5,537 nucleotides of DNA from Syntrophomonadaceae bacterium (GCA_012798055.1 JAAZOA010000215.1:1-5537); one strand, 5' to 3'. Counted from the stretch's first letter, positions 1 to 5,524 are shown. Notes: generated from the sequence alone by a model not told the origin. Program-made: numbers and translations.

Positions 1-302
1 ACCTTGACCGCGTCGGCAGAGGCAATCGCTGCGGCCATCTGCGGAGTCAATTCCCCCAGATATGCATGGGCGGCTAAAATCGCCACCGAACCCACTACCA
101 AATCGACTTTCGCAACGGTTCGGACTATGGCGTTTTCGCCGCTGGCTCCCTCATTGGCACCGGCCTTCAACATCAGGGAGGAGGCGACAGCATTGGTGCC
201 CAGGCCGATGATGTAGCATTTGTTGCCCATCTCCTGGCGCAGTCTCTCTACGATTATTCTGCCGATCCCGCCGCCCTGGGCATCTATCACGGCTATTCGC
301 AT
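1..302 (-). CDS. DUF3842 family protein (3' end beyond the window)
   Basis: Reading leftward from ATG at 302-300, about 100 codons are open to the window edge, so the C-terminal part is missing. The protein begins MRIAVIDAQGGGIG and continues with a predicted alpha helix, then IIGLGTNAVASSLMLKAGAN, GENAIV and LGELTPQMAAAI. I recognise this pattern as the DUF3842 family of small (roughly 130-140 residue) Firmicutes proteins. The glycine-rich GGGIG turn after a first beta strand is Rossmann-like, which suggests nucleotide or cofactor binding, but no function is established. A GAGGGTGA-like ribosome binding site lies just upstream of the ATG. The YmfI-like reductase gene ends 69 bp upstream on the same strand. 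I see no terminator or clear promoter in that gap, so cotranscription is likely. Family assignment is from recalled sequence similarity. Confidence 0.82.
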   Translation of the reverse strand, partial: MRIAVIDAQGGGIGRIIVERLRQEMGNKCYIIGLGTNAVASSLMLKAGANEGASGENAIVRTVAKVDLVVGSVAILAAHAYLGELTPQMAAAIASADAVK

Positions 303-371
303 CCTGTCACCCTCAATCCTTTCTGGCCTCCGGTTTATCTCACGGTATATTTTCCTCGTCTCCGCACGCAG

Positions 372-1106
372 CTAGATAATAAATCCCCCGTTAGGGCTTA
401 AAACCTGGCCGGTCAAAAAATCAGCTTTGTCCGAGGCCAGGTAGAGGACAGCATGAGCTATCTCAAAGGGATTACCGAAGCGCATCAGGGGAGTATCTTC
501 CAGTAGCCGGTGGATGTCAGCCTCTTCCAGGCCGGCATTCATTTCGGTGGCGATGATGCCTGGCGCCACGCAGTTGACCTGGATATTGGATGGCCCCATT
601 TCGCGGGCCAGGGCCTTGGTAAATCCAATTACTGCAGCCTTGGCGGTCGAGTAGTGAACCTCACAAGAAGCGCCGGTGATGCCCCAAATAGAGGAGATAT
701 TGATGATCTTACCTTTCTTCTTGCTTATCATGTGGGGCAGAACGCATTGGCAGCAATGAAATATACCTTTGACATGCACGTTCAGCATGCGGTCCCATTC
801 GGCCTCGGTGATTTCAGTGAATAGTTTTTGCTGGGCGATGCCGGCATTATTGACCAGGATGTCGATTATCCCATAACGGTCCATGGCCGCATTCACCATG
901 GCTTCTACCTGGTCCCGGCAGGAAATATCTGCTTGATAGGCCATGACCGAATAACCCTCTTCCCTGAGACGTTTTACCAGAGAATCGGCTTCCCGGCCGG
1001 AGTGGAGATAGTTGATAATCACATTGCAGTTATTCTGGGCAAATAGTTCAGCTGTAGCCCTGCCGATGCCTTTACTGGCCCCTGTGATCAAAACCGTTTT
1101 ATGCAT
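372..1106 (-). CDS. ymfI: SDR-family reductase, probable EF-P 5-aminopentanone reductase (YmfI-like)
   Basis: This is a 244-residue classical short-chain dehydrogenase/reductase, the usual length of FabG-type enzymes. The cofactor motif TGASKGIG is at residues 8-15, D60 sits at the adenine-binding position and NNAG is at 86-89. The catalytic tetrad is N109, S139, Y152 and K156, followed by APG at 181-183, so the enzyme should be active with NAD(P)H. The stretch SSIWGITGASCEVHYSTAK is more like YmfI than like acyl-carrier FabG. In Bacillus subtilis YmfI reduces the 5-aminopentanone group on the EF-P lysine to 5-aminopentanol, which helps translation through difficult sequences. I therefore favour that role over 3-oxoacyl-ACP reductase, but FabG-like paralogues cannot be excluded. 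The start at 1106 is chosen because an AAGGTGA site lies four bases upstream and the fold begins at once. An ATG at 1196 would add 30 residues that do not resemble the family. DUF3842 follows on the same strand. Confidence 0.88.
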   Translation of the reverse strand: MHKTVLITGASKGIGRATAELFAQNNCNVIINYLHSGREADSLVKRLREEGYSVMAYQADISCRDQVEAMVNAAMDRYGIIDILVNNAGIAQQKLFTEITEAEWDRMLNVHVKGIFHCCQCVLPHMISKKKGKIINISSIWGITGASCEVHYSTAKAAVIGFTKALAREMGPSNIQVNCVAPGIIATEMNAGLEEADIHRLLEDTPLMRFGNPFEIAHAVLYLASDKADFLTGQVLSPNGGFII

Positions 1107-1110
1107 ACAT

Positions 1111-1117
1111 TCACCTT
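1111..1117 (-). promoter_or_regulatory. Ribosome binding site fixing the reductase start
   Basis: On the minus strand this reads AAGGTGA, four bases upstream of ATG at 1106-1104. It supports the 244-residue start over the in-frame ATG at 1196. Confidence 0.6.
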
Positions 1118-1196
1118 TTCCTCTTTTTATGCCGGCAATCAGCCAGCTTAGTCCCGGATGTCCTGGATAAGGCCGAGTCTCACCGCAATCCAACAA

Positions 1197-1259
1197 TCGT
1201 GTCTATTATAATTTATGGGATGAAGCGACTGCAATTGGAAATAGAGATCCTAGACACGA
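1197..1259. repeat. 9-bp inverted repeat spanning the divergent promoter region
   Basis: TCGTGTCTA at 1197-1205 and TAGACACGA at 1251-1259 are exact reverse complements separated by 45 bp. The left arm covers the expected transcription start of the minus-strand promoter and touches its -10 box. The right arm lies just upstream of the plus-strand -35 candidate. The arrangement could be a pair of operator sites for one regulator of both directions, or it could be chance. Confidence 0.4.
1205..1234 (-). promoter_or_regulatory. Candidate sigma-A promoter for the reductase/DUF3842 unit
   Basis: On the minus strand there is a perfect TATAAT -10 box (1210-1205), with TTGCAG (1234-1229) 18 bases upstream as a weak -35 box that keeps only the TTG core. 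Transcription would begin near 1198, leaving a leader of about 90 bases before the ATG at 1106. The -10 box is convincing and the -35 box is not. Confidence 0.5.
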
Positions 1260-1266
1260 CCAGTGC

Positions 1267-1295
1267 TTGATTAATCCCATGCCACTTATTATATA
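1267..1295 (+). promoter_or_regulatory. Candidate promoter for the DUF4342 gene
   Basis: TTGATT (1267-1272) is followed after 17 bases by TATATA (1290-1295), within an AT-rich TATTATATA run. Each box matches the sigma-A consensus at about four of six positions. The start site would fall about 45 bases before the gene's ATG at 1348. Confidence 0.45.
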
Positions 1296-1347
1296 CCTTC
1301 AAAAACAGATTGCCATTATGTCATAATAAACCTGAGGAGGGCTTTTA

Positions 1348-1812
1348 ATGGCCATCGACCTGGAAAAGATCGAACTGCTTAAGGAGCGCGCGGATGTAAC
1401 CTACGAAGAAGCCAGGGATGCGCTGGAAAAGTGCAACGGCAGCCTGGTAGAAGCCATAATCTATTTAGAGAAGAGCGGTAAGATAAAACCGCCTCCTCGT
1501 GAAACCCAGACCGCCACCGGATTCTGGGCTACCCTCAACAAATACATCAAAATCGGCAATGAAACCCGTCTGGTCGTTAGCAAGGATGGGCGAGTCGTAA
1601 CCGATTTATCCCTGATCATTGTCCTGCTGCTTACCATCATCCTGCCTCCGTTGGTCCTGGTGCTGTTTCTGTTAGCCATATTCTCAGGCCACAATATCAG
1701 GCTGGAAAAACCTGGTTCAGCTGAGATGCCGATAAATAAAACCTTCGAGGATATGACCAGTGCTGCCAGCAAAGTTACCGAGCAAGTGAAGGACGCTCTA
1801 AATAAAAAATAA
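1348..1812 (+). CDS. UBA-like/DUF4342 membrane protein
   Basis: This 154-residue protein has three parts. Residues 5-44 (EKIELLKERADVTYEEARDA and on to IIYLEK) form a UBA/TS-N-like three-helix domain of the kind found at the start of elongation factor Ts. Residues 58-121 match the DUF4342 pattern: the lead-in YIKIGNETRLVVSKDGRVV, then one hydrophobic membrane segment at about 88-112, then GHNIRLEK. The tail (122-154) is polar and probably helical. The UBA-like domain and most of the chain are probably cytoplasmic, with a single membrane anchor. The function is unknown. In EF-Ts this fold binds EF-Tu, so a protein-binding role is possible, but that is inference. The start is strongly supported by AGGAGG at 1335-1340, seven bases before the ATG. 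The gene stands alone, with its own candidate promoter and a downstream hairpin. Confidence 0.85.
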   Translation: MAIDLEKIELLKERADVTYEEARDALEKCNGSLVEAIIYLEKSGKIKPPPRETQTATGFWATLNKYIKIGNETRLVVSKDGRVVTDLSLIIVLLLTIILPPLVLVLFLLAIFSGHNIRLEKPGSAEMPINKTFEDMTSAASKVTEQVKDALNKK

Positions 1813-1841
1813 TCCTTGAGCCGAAGTTTATGAAGATGAAC

Positions 1842-1866
1842 AAATGCCGCCTGACTGGCGGCATTT
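1842..1866 (+). terminator. Hairpin terminator between convergent genes
   Basis: AAATGCCGCC (1842-1851) and GGCGGCATTT (1857-1866) form a perfect 10-bp stem with a five-base TGACT loop. The stem lies 29 bp after the stop of the DUF4342 gene and is followed by ATTATTATC, a weak but T-rich tail. It also lies beyond the 3' end of the minus-strand gene at 1901-2116, so it may work in both directions, although the minus-strand tail is less T-rich. Confidence 0.75.
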
Positions 1867-1900
1867 ATTATCTACAAGCACTGTGATTCCAGAAGTCCTA

Positions 1901-2116
1901 CTATCCACCCGAATACTTGACAAGAGTTATATATACGATCCAGGCTGATGCCAGGCCAAACACCAGCCAGATGAAGCTAGTATGATCGAAGATGAAAGCG
2001 GGGAAATAGGCACCTACCAGCAATCCGAAGCAGAACACCGCGACTTTTAGCATCCCAAAGTCCCATATGTTATATTGTTTAGTGACTGTAAGGAAACCGC
2101 GGATCAATTTAACCAT
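1901..2116 (-). CDS. Small two-segment membrane protein, unknown function
   Basis: This is a 71-residue protein. An amphipathic N-terminus (MVKLIRGFLTVTKQYNIWDF) leads into two hydrophobic segments at about residues 22-43 and 47-67, ending LVKYSGG. The short linker (FDHTS) implies a tight hairpin in the membrane. It has no cysteine pair, charged channel motif or signal-peptidase site that would suggest a function. It resembles short unnamed membrane proteins with a WxxxDFGMLK-type entry to the first segment that occur in several phyla, but I cannot name a family. ATG at 2116-2114 is the best start, although the ribosome binding site is weak (GGGGA about seven bases upstream). An internal ATG at residue 22 would remove the N-terminal helix. 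It is divergent from speD and convergent with the DUF4342 gene. Confidence 0.65.
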   Translation of the reverse strand: MVKLIRGFLTVTKQYNIWDFGMLKVAVFCFGLLVGAYFPAFIFDHTSFIWLVFGLASAWIVYITLVKYSGG

Positions 2117-2151
2117 TTATCGTCCCCACTCTTTCGCCAATGTGACCGCAA

Positions 2152-2168
2152 ATATGCGTCAAGCATAT
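2152..2168. repeat. Palindrome ATATGC-N5-GCATAT upstream of speD
   Basis: Perfect six-base arms with a five-base spacer (GTCAA), lying between the divergent small membrane gene and speD. It is a candidate operator, and no regulator can be assigned. Confidence 0.35.
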
Positions 2169-2171
2169 CAA

Positions 2172-2184
2172 GGAAATGATTTCC
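2172..2184. repeat. Palindrome GGAAAT-G-ATTTCC upstream of speD
   Basis: A perfect 13-bp palindrome with one central base, three bases after the previous palindrome and about 25 bases upstream of the likely speD -10 box. That is a position where an activator or repressor of speD could bind. Confidence 0.4.
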
Positions 2185-2208
2185 CAGCTATGATTTTTTT
2201 CAATACTT

Positions 2209-2217
2209 TGTTAATAT
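2209..2217 (+). promoter_or_regulatory. Candidate extended -10 promoter for speD
   Basis: TG-T-TAATAT matches an extended -10 element (TGn followed by a box close to TATAAT). No good -35 box is seen 16-18 bases upstream, where the sequence is a T-rich run. The leader would be about 45 bases long. A weak -35 with palindromes just upstream would fit a regulated promoter. Confidence 0.35.
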
Positions 2218-2254
2218 GCTATGCAAGAGGCCTGATAAAAAAGACCCGAATGGG

Positions 2255-2260
2255 AAGGAG
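2255..2260 (+). promoter_or_regulatory. Strong ribosome binding site fixing the speD start
   Basis: AAGGAG followed by ATATAC and then ATG at 2267. The six-base spacing is ideal. It decides for this ATG over the in-frame ATG at 2216, which has no Shine-Dalgarno sequence. The context AAGGAGATATACAT matches the well-known phage T7 gene 10 leader, presumably by convergence. Confidence 0.8.
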
Positions 2261-2266
2261 ATATAC

Positions 2267-3085
2267 ATGGAGATTAAACCGATCAAGAAGAAACTTAAAC
2301 TTTATGGATTCAATAATCTAACCAAGACCTTAAGTTTCAATCTCTATGATATCTGCTACGCGCTCAAGCCGGAGCATAGCCAGGAATATATACAATATAT
2401 TGACGAAGAATACAATGCAGAGCGCTTGACCAAGATCCTGCTGCATGTTTCCAAAATAATCGGAGCCAACATATTGAACATCGCCATGCAGGATTATGAT
2501 CCCCAGGGAGCGAGTGTAACCATACTGATCTCTGAAAGCGAAAACCGCACCGAAAGCTGCGGCGAACTCCAGAAGGAATCACCTGGTCCTTTGCCCGAGG
2601 CAGTGGTCGCCCACCTGGACAAAAGCCATATCACGGTCCACACCTACCCGGAAAATCATCCTGACCGCGGCATCAGCACCTTCAGGGCGGATATAGACAT
2701 CTCGACCTGCGGGGAAATCTCGCCTTTGAAAGCACTCAACTACCTGATCCACAGTTTCAATCCAGATATCAGCATAATTGACTATAGAGTGAGGGGTTTC
2801 ACCCGGGATATGGAAGGTAAAAAATATTTTATCGACCATAAGATAAATTCCATCCAAAATTATATATCCGCTAAAACCCGCGCTCTCTACCACATGATCG
2901 ATGTGAATGTCTACCAGGACAATATTTTCCACACCAAAATGCTGCTGAAGGAATTCGACCTTGATAACTACCTGTTTGGAACCGCCAAACAAGATCTCAA
3001 GCCCCGGGAGAAAGTCAAGATAAAAAAACAGATCAAAAGGGAGATGACAGAAATCTATACCGGGCGCAACATATCCAATCTGTGA
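2267..3085 (+). CDS. speD: S-adenosylmethionine decarboxylase proenzyme, E. coli type
   Basis: SpeD decarboxylates S-adenosylmethionine to the aminopropyl donor used to make spermidine from putrescine. The 272-residue product aligns with E. coli SpeD (about 264 residues) along its length, including LYGFNNLTK, YDICYA, GANILNIA, DYDPQGASVTILISE, STFRADIDISTCGEISPLK, VRGFTRDMEGKKYFIDHKI and NIFHTKMLLKEFDL. The self-cleavage site is LDKSH at residues 117-121. Cleavage before S120 (codon 2624-2626) creates the pyruvoyl cofactor and two chains of about 119 and 153 residues. H125 and the proton donor C148 keep the E. coli spacing, so the enzyme should mature and be active in the cytoplasm. Relative to E. 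coli it has a short lysine-rich N-terminal extension (MEIKPIKKK). No spermidine synthase or arginine/ornithine decarboxylase gene is adjacent. It runs convergently into the ttcA-like gene, with 19 bp between stops and no clear terminator. Confidence 0.97.
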   Translation: MEIKPIKKKLKLYGFNNLTKTLSFNLYDICYALKPEHSQEYIQYIDEEYNAERLTKILLHVSKIIGANILNIAMQDYDPQGASVTILISESENRTESCGELQKESPGPLPEAVVAHLDKSHITVHTYPENHPDRGISTFRADIDISTCGEISPLKALNYLIHSFNPDISIIDYRVRGFTRDMEGKKYFIDHKINSIQNYISAKTRALYHMIDVNVYQDNIFHTKMLLKEFDLDNYLFGTAKQDLKPREKVKIKKQIKREMTEIYTGRNISNL

Positions 3086-3104
3086 AAACCATATCCTGGT
3101 GGGT

Positions 3105-3953
3105 CTAATTCTCTCTATTGCACGAACCTTGTTCGTAGAAATCCAGATAGGAATATTTTTTGCCCCCCTGCTGCCATCCCAATACGCAGTCCAGGTTCAC
3201 ATTGCGGGCTGCCCTCATGATCATCTGGTCTACATGGGGAAATTTCTGCTTAAGCTCGGCAATCAGCTCTTTGACCGCATAGCGCTGATTGCCGGTTCTT
3301 TCCGCTGCCACCCGGCAGGCACAATTCAGGGCTTGAATTCCGTATTCGGCCATGAACTTCTCTATAGCTTGTTCCTCAACATAATATAGGGGGCGGATAA
3401 GCTCCATTCCCGGAAAATTGGCAGATTTCAATTTGGGCAGCATGGTCTTGAAAGTGCCCGCATAGAACATATTGAGCATCGTGGTCTCGATCACGTCATT
3501 AAAATGATGGCCCAGGGCCAGTTTGTTACAGCCGAGTTGCTGGGCTTGGGCATAAAGCGCCCCCCGCCTCATCTTGGCACACATATAACACGGATAGTCT
3601 GCTGCTATGTTGTCGACTATCCTGAATATCTGGGACTCGAATATTTTCAGGGGTATACCGAGTTGCTGGCAGTTGGCGAGCAGGGCCTGGCGGTTGGTTT
3701 CGTGATAACCGGGATCCATCGCGATAAACTGCAGCTCGAAGTTGCGGTGTCCATGGGCATACAGTTCCTGGAACAGCTTGGCCATCATGGTGCTGTCCTT
3801 GCCCCCGGATATGGCCACCGCAATCCTGTCCCCTTCCCGAATAAGCTCGAAATCCCTGATGGCTGCTGTGAACTTCGTCCACAGCTTCTTTCTGTACTTG
3901 GTTATTATGGCCCGTTCGATATTCTGCAAAGGTAATGTTGCTGCTGATTCCAT
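3105..3953 (-). CDS. ttcA: TtcA-family tRNA 2-thiocytidine synthetase (PP-loop ATPase)
   Basis: TtcA enzymes adenylate C32 of certain tRNAs and replace its oxygen with sulfur, using an oxygen-sensitive iron-sulfur cluster. This 282-residue protein has the PP-loop SGGKDS at residues 49-54, PCYMCAKMRRGALY with the CxxC pair C122/C125, and LGHHFNDVIETTMLNMFYAG from residue 147. It also has the C-terminal cysteine site NCAC (C211, C213). These are the expected ATP site and [4Fe-4S] ligands, although which of C211 or C213 is the third ligand is unclear. It lacks the N-terminal zinc-finger cysteines of TtuA and the lysidine-synthetase tail of TilS, so TtcA is the best fit; the exact tRNA target is inferred. 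ATG at 3953 is preceded by GAGGG at a rather long spacing of about 12 bases, and translation may be coupled to the small gene 45 bp upstream. It is probably the last gene of the uvsE operon. Confidence 0.85.
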   Translation of the reverse strand: MESAATLPLQNIERAIITKYRKKLWTKFTAAIRDFELIREGDRIAVAISGGKDSTMMAKLFQELYAHGHRNFELQFIAMDPGYHETNRQALLANCQQLGIPLKIFESQIFRIVDNIAADYPCYMCAKMRRGALYAQAQQLGCNKLALGHHFNDVIETTMLNMFYAGTFKTMLPKLKSANFPGMELIRPLYYVEEQAIEKFMAEYGIQALNCACRVAAERTGNQRYAVKELIAELKQKFPHVDQMIMRAARNVNLDCVLGWQQGGKKYSYLDFYEQGSCNREN

Positions 3954-3998
3954 GGGAGTAATCTTCCCTCGTTTCCTGGTGATTTTACGCTTTTCCCG

Positions 3999-4205
3999 CT
4001 ATTCGCGCGATTTGAACTTTTGGTGCAATTCCTCAAACCTCATCCTGGCATACTTAAAGACATCTACCAACCAGACCCCCGCCATCACCAGCCAGGGAAA
4101 CCATTGCTGCCGCAGCGACCATATGATCCAACCTGCGATGATGACCACCAATGATCCTGCCGCCCATATGATCCAGTCCGAGACGTATCCCGTGGCCAGG
4201 ACCAT
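3999..4205 (-). CDS. Small membrane protein between uvsE and ttcA, unknown function
   Basis: This 68-residue reading frame has two tryptophan-rich hydrophobic segments, about residues 11-31 (WIIWAAGSLVVIIAGWIIWSL by position) and 35-53. A basic cytoplasmic tail follows (KYARMRFEELHQKFKSRE). I do not recognise the family. It lies 44 bp after the uvsE stop and 45 bp before the ttcA start on the same strand, so it is probably cotranscribed with both. The ATG at 4205-4203 lacks a good ribosome binding site. The frame stays open upstream into the end of uvsE without a better ATG, so translation may depend on ribosomes finishing uvsE, or the true start may be non-standard. The hydrophobic pattern and the charged tail support a real gene, but this is the least certain coding call here. 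Confidence 0.55.
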   Translation of the reverse strand: MVLATGYVSDWIIWAAGSLVVIIAGWIIWSLRQQWFPWLVMAGVWLVDVFKYARMRFEELHQKFKSRE

Positions 4206-4249
4206 ACCCGGATCAAGGTTTAGGACAGTCTCCCGCAGGCATATGTATT

Positions 4250-5506
4250 CTAGTCCAACCAGAAGTAATAGGAGTCGAGTAGATATGAACGGTCATATTT
4301 GATGGCTAAACGCTTCAAAAATTCCTTGATCTGCCTGGACCCAGCCTGACCCTGCTGGTAGAGCTGGGATTTTGCTTGCCAGCTTTTCTTCTCTTTATCA
4401 CTGGCTATATCTTTAAAATAACCCCACACGTGTTGGGCGGCATTCCAGGCCTGCCCTTTACTGGGGTTTTGGGCCAGGGCATCTTCCAACTGCAGGTAAA
4501 AGGCTCTGCCATCCAACGGCAGCTGCGGATTCAAGGTCTTGCCGATAGTCTGATAGTGGAGCTGGGAGTGTTCCATGACCAGGTACTTATACCGGGCCCA
4601 TTCCTCTTCCAGCATCCGCCGGGGCGGATCTGGATCCACTGCCAACATGCACTTGATGGCAGACAGGTCTTTATCCTTCACTTCCAGCATTATGTCCAGT
4701 GGCCGGTACGGTAAATCTCGATAGAACTCCAGGAAGGGTTCCAGCTTGATAGAAGAGGAGTGTGCTCCCGCCCTCAATCCTGGCTCCTGTTGGGAATAGT
4801 GGATCTTCTGCACCCCGTCCCTATCTTTCCATGTCGATTGGCAGAGATCGATCCATTCCCTGACGCTTCGCTTATCCCGAGGCCGTCGGCAACTGTGATG
4901 GAAAACATCGAATACCACAGGCATTTCCAAGCACCGAGCCAGCTCAACTACCTGAGCTATATCGAATTTTTCGTCGTTTTCGATAACCAACCTCCGGCGA
5001 ACCCCTTCAGGCAGTCTGGCATAATTGGTCCTGAATCTGGCCGCCGCCTCACCGTGATCACCATAATGACCGCCTACGTGTAGAATGACTTTATGTTGGC
5101 TCGGAAGACCCAATGCATCCAAAAAACGCGTATGATATTCAAGATCGCCAACCGACCTGGCAACGATATCCCCATCCGGGGAATTCAAGACCGTATACTG
5201 TCCAGGATGCATGGATACCCGCATCCCGGCCAGGTTTATTTTCTCGCCCAACGCCTCCAGAGCTGCAGCGTGGGTTGCCCACCAGGGATTACGATTTACA
5301 GGATGAGACCCGAACGGAATTACATCCGAACTAATGCGAAACAAGCTGATTTTGCGTTTGATATTGTAGTCCAGAATCCGCGATAGGTTAAAGAGATTAA
5401 TCCCAATAAGTCGGTCTAAATTTTCGGGGCTGGCATTTTTCAACGTACAGCCCCTCATTTTGCTGCCAGTCAAACCCAGGGCAATACAGGCGTAACCTAT
5501 GGACAT
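4250..5506 (-). CDS. uvsE: UV damage endonuclease UvsE with C-terminal DUF1722-like domain
   Basis: UvsE (UVDE) nicks DNA 5' of UV photoproducts and some other lesions, starting light-independent repair. Residues 1 to about 295 form the TIM-barrel nuclease. Compared from memory with the Thermus thermophilus enzyme, the metal-site residues are all present: H68 (SSDVIPFGSH), H100 (SMHPGQY), H143 (ILHVGG), E176 (VIENDE), D200, H203, H236 (KIHYSQ, with the usually modified lysine at K234) and E275 (LEVKDK). The lesion-probing pair is Q103/Y104. The protein is 418 residues, while compact bacterial forms have about 280-320. The extra tail (about 300-418) contains ARYKYLVMEHSQLHYQTIG, NAAQHVWGYFK, an EK pair and a YQQG element, which I read as a DUF1722 (YbgA-like) domain. 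The start at 5506 is set by AAGGAGGAGG at 5524-5515; the in-frame ATG at 5536 lies upstream of that site. It leads the operon with the small membrane gene and ttcA. Confidence 0.93.
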   Translation of the reverse strand: MSIGYACIALGLTGSKMRGCTLKNASPENLDRLIGINLFNLSRILDYNIKRKISLFRISSDVIPFGSHPVNRNPWWATHAAALEALGEKINLAGMRVSMHPGQYTVLNSPDGDIVARSVGDLEYHTRFLDALGLPSQHKVILHVGGHYGDHGEAAARFRTNYARLPEGVRRRLVIENDEKFDIAQVVELARCLEMPVVFDVFHHSCRRPRDKRSVREWIDLCQSTWKDRDGVQKIHYSQQEPGLRAGAHSSSIKLEPFLEFYRDLPYRPLDIMLEVKDKDLSAIKCMLAVDPDPPRRMLEEEWARYKYLVMEHSQLHYQTIGKTLNPQLPLDGRAFYLQLEDALAQNPSKGQAWNAAQHVWGYFKDIASDKEKKSWQAKSQLYQQGQAGSRQIKEFLKRLAIKYDRSYLLDSYYFWLD

Positions 5507-5514
5507 CCTGCATA

Positions 5515-5524
5515 CCTCCTCCTT
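5515..5524 (-). promoter_or_regulatory. Strong ribosome binding site fixing the uvsE start
   Basis: On the minus strand this reads AAGGAGGAGG, eight bases upstream of ATG at 5506-5504. Because it lies downstream of the other in-frame ATG (5536), it supports the 418-residue product. The promoter must lie beyond the right edge of the window. Confidence 0.75.

Noticed and set aside
1151..1168. Tandem 9-bp repeat GTCCCGGAT-GTCCTGGAT in the reductase leader
   Set aside because: Only two copies with one mismatch, and no symmetry or promoter overlap. Easily chance.
1107..1196. N-terminal 30-residue extension of the reductase from ATG at 1196
   Set aside because: The extension does not resemble SDR sequences, and the ATG at 1106 has a well-placed AAGGTGA site and starts directly at the first beta strand. 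The 1196 ATG would also lie almost at the predicted transcription start.
1215..1280. ATGGGAT/ATCCCAT inverted repeat interleaved with the 9-bp repeat, hinting at a pseudoknot
   Set aside because: A 7-bp match is expected by chance more than once in a region this size, and the arms straddle two opposing promoters, so no single RNA is likely to contain all four arms.
2221..2235. Tiny upstream reading frame (MQEA) before speD, reminiscent of the polyamine-sensing leader peptide of mammalian AdoMetDC
   Set aside because: Four codons with no ribosome binding site, lying at the predicted transcription start. The resemblance is only that both are short.
2216..2266. Longer speD from the in-frame ATG at 2216
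   Set aside because: It has no Shine-Dalgarno sequence, overlaps the candidate -10 box, and adds 17 residues with no counterpart in SpeD. The ATG at 2267 has an ideal AAGGAG site.
3122..3136. ACGAAC-CTT-GTTCGT hairpin as terminator for speD or ttcA
   Set aside because: The stem is only six base pairs, lies inside the ttcA coding region and has no T-tract on either side.
3526..3882. Overlapping long open frames inside ttcA and similar frames opposite uvsE
   Set aside because: Their translations show no family features and lie wholly within strongly supported genes in other frames.
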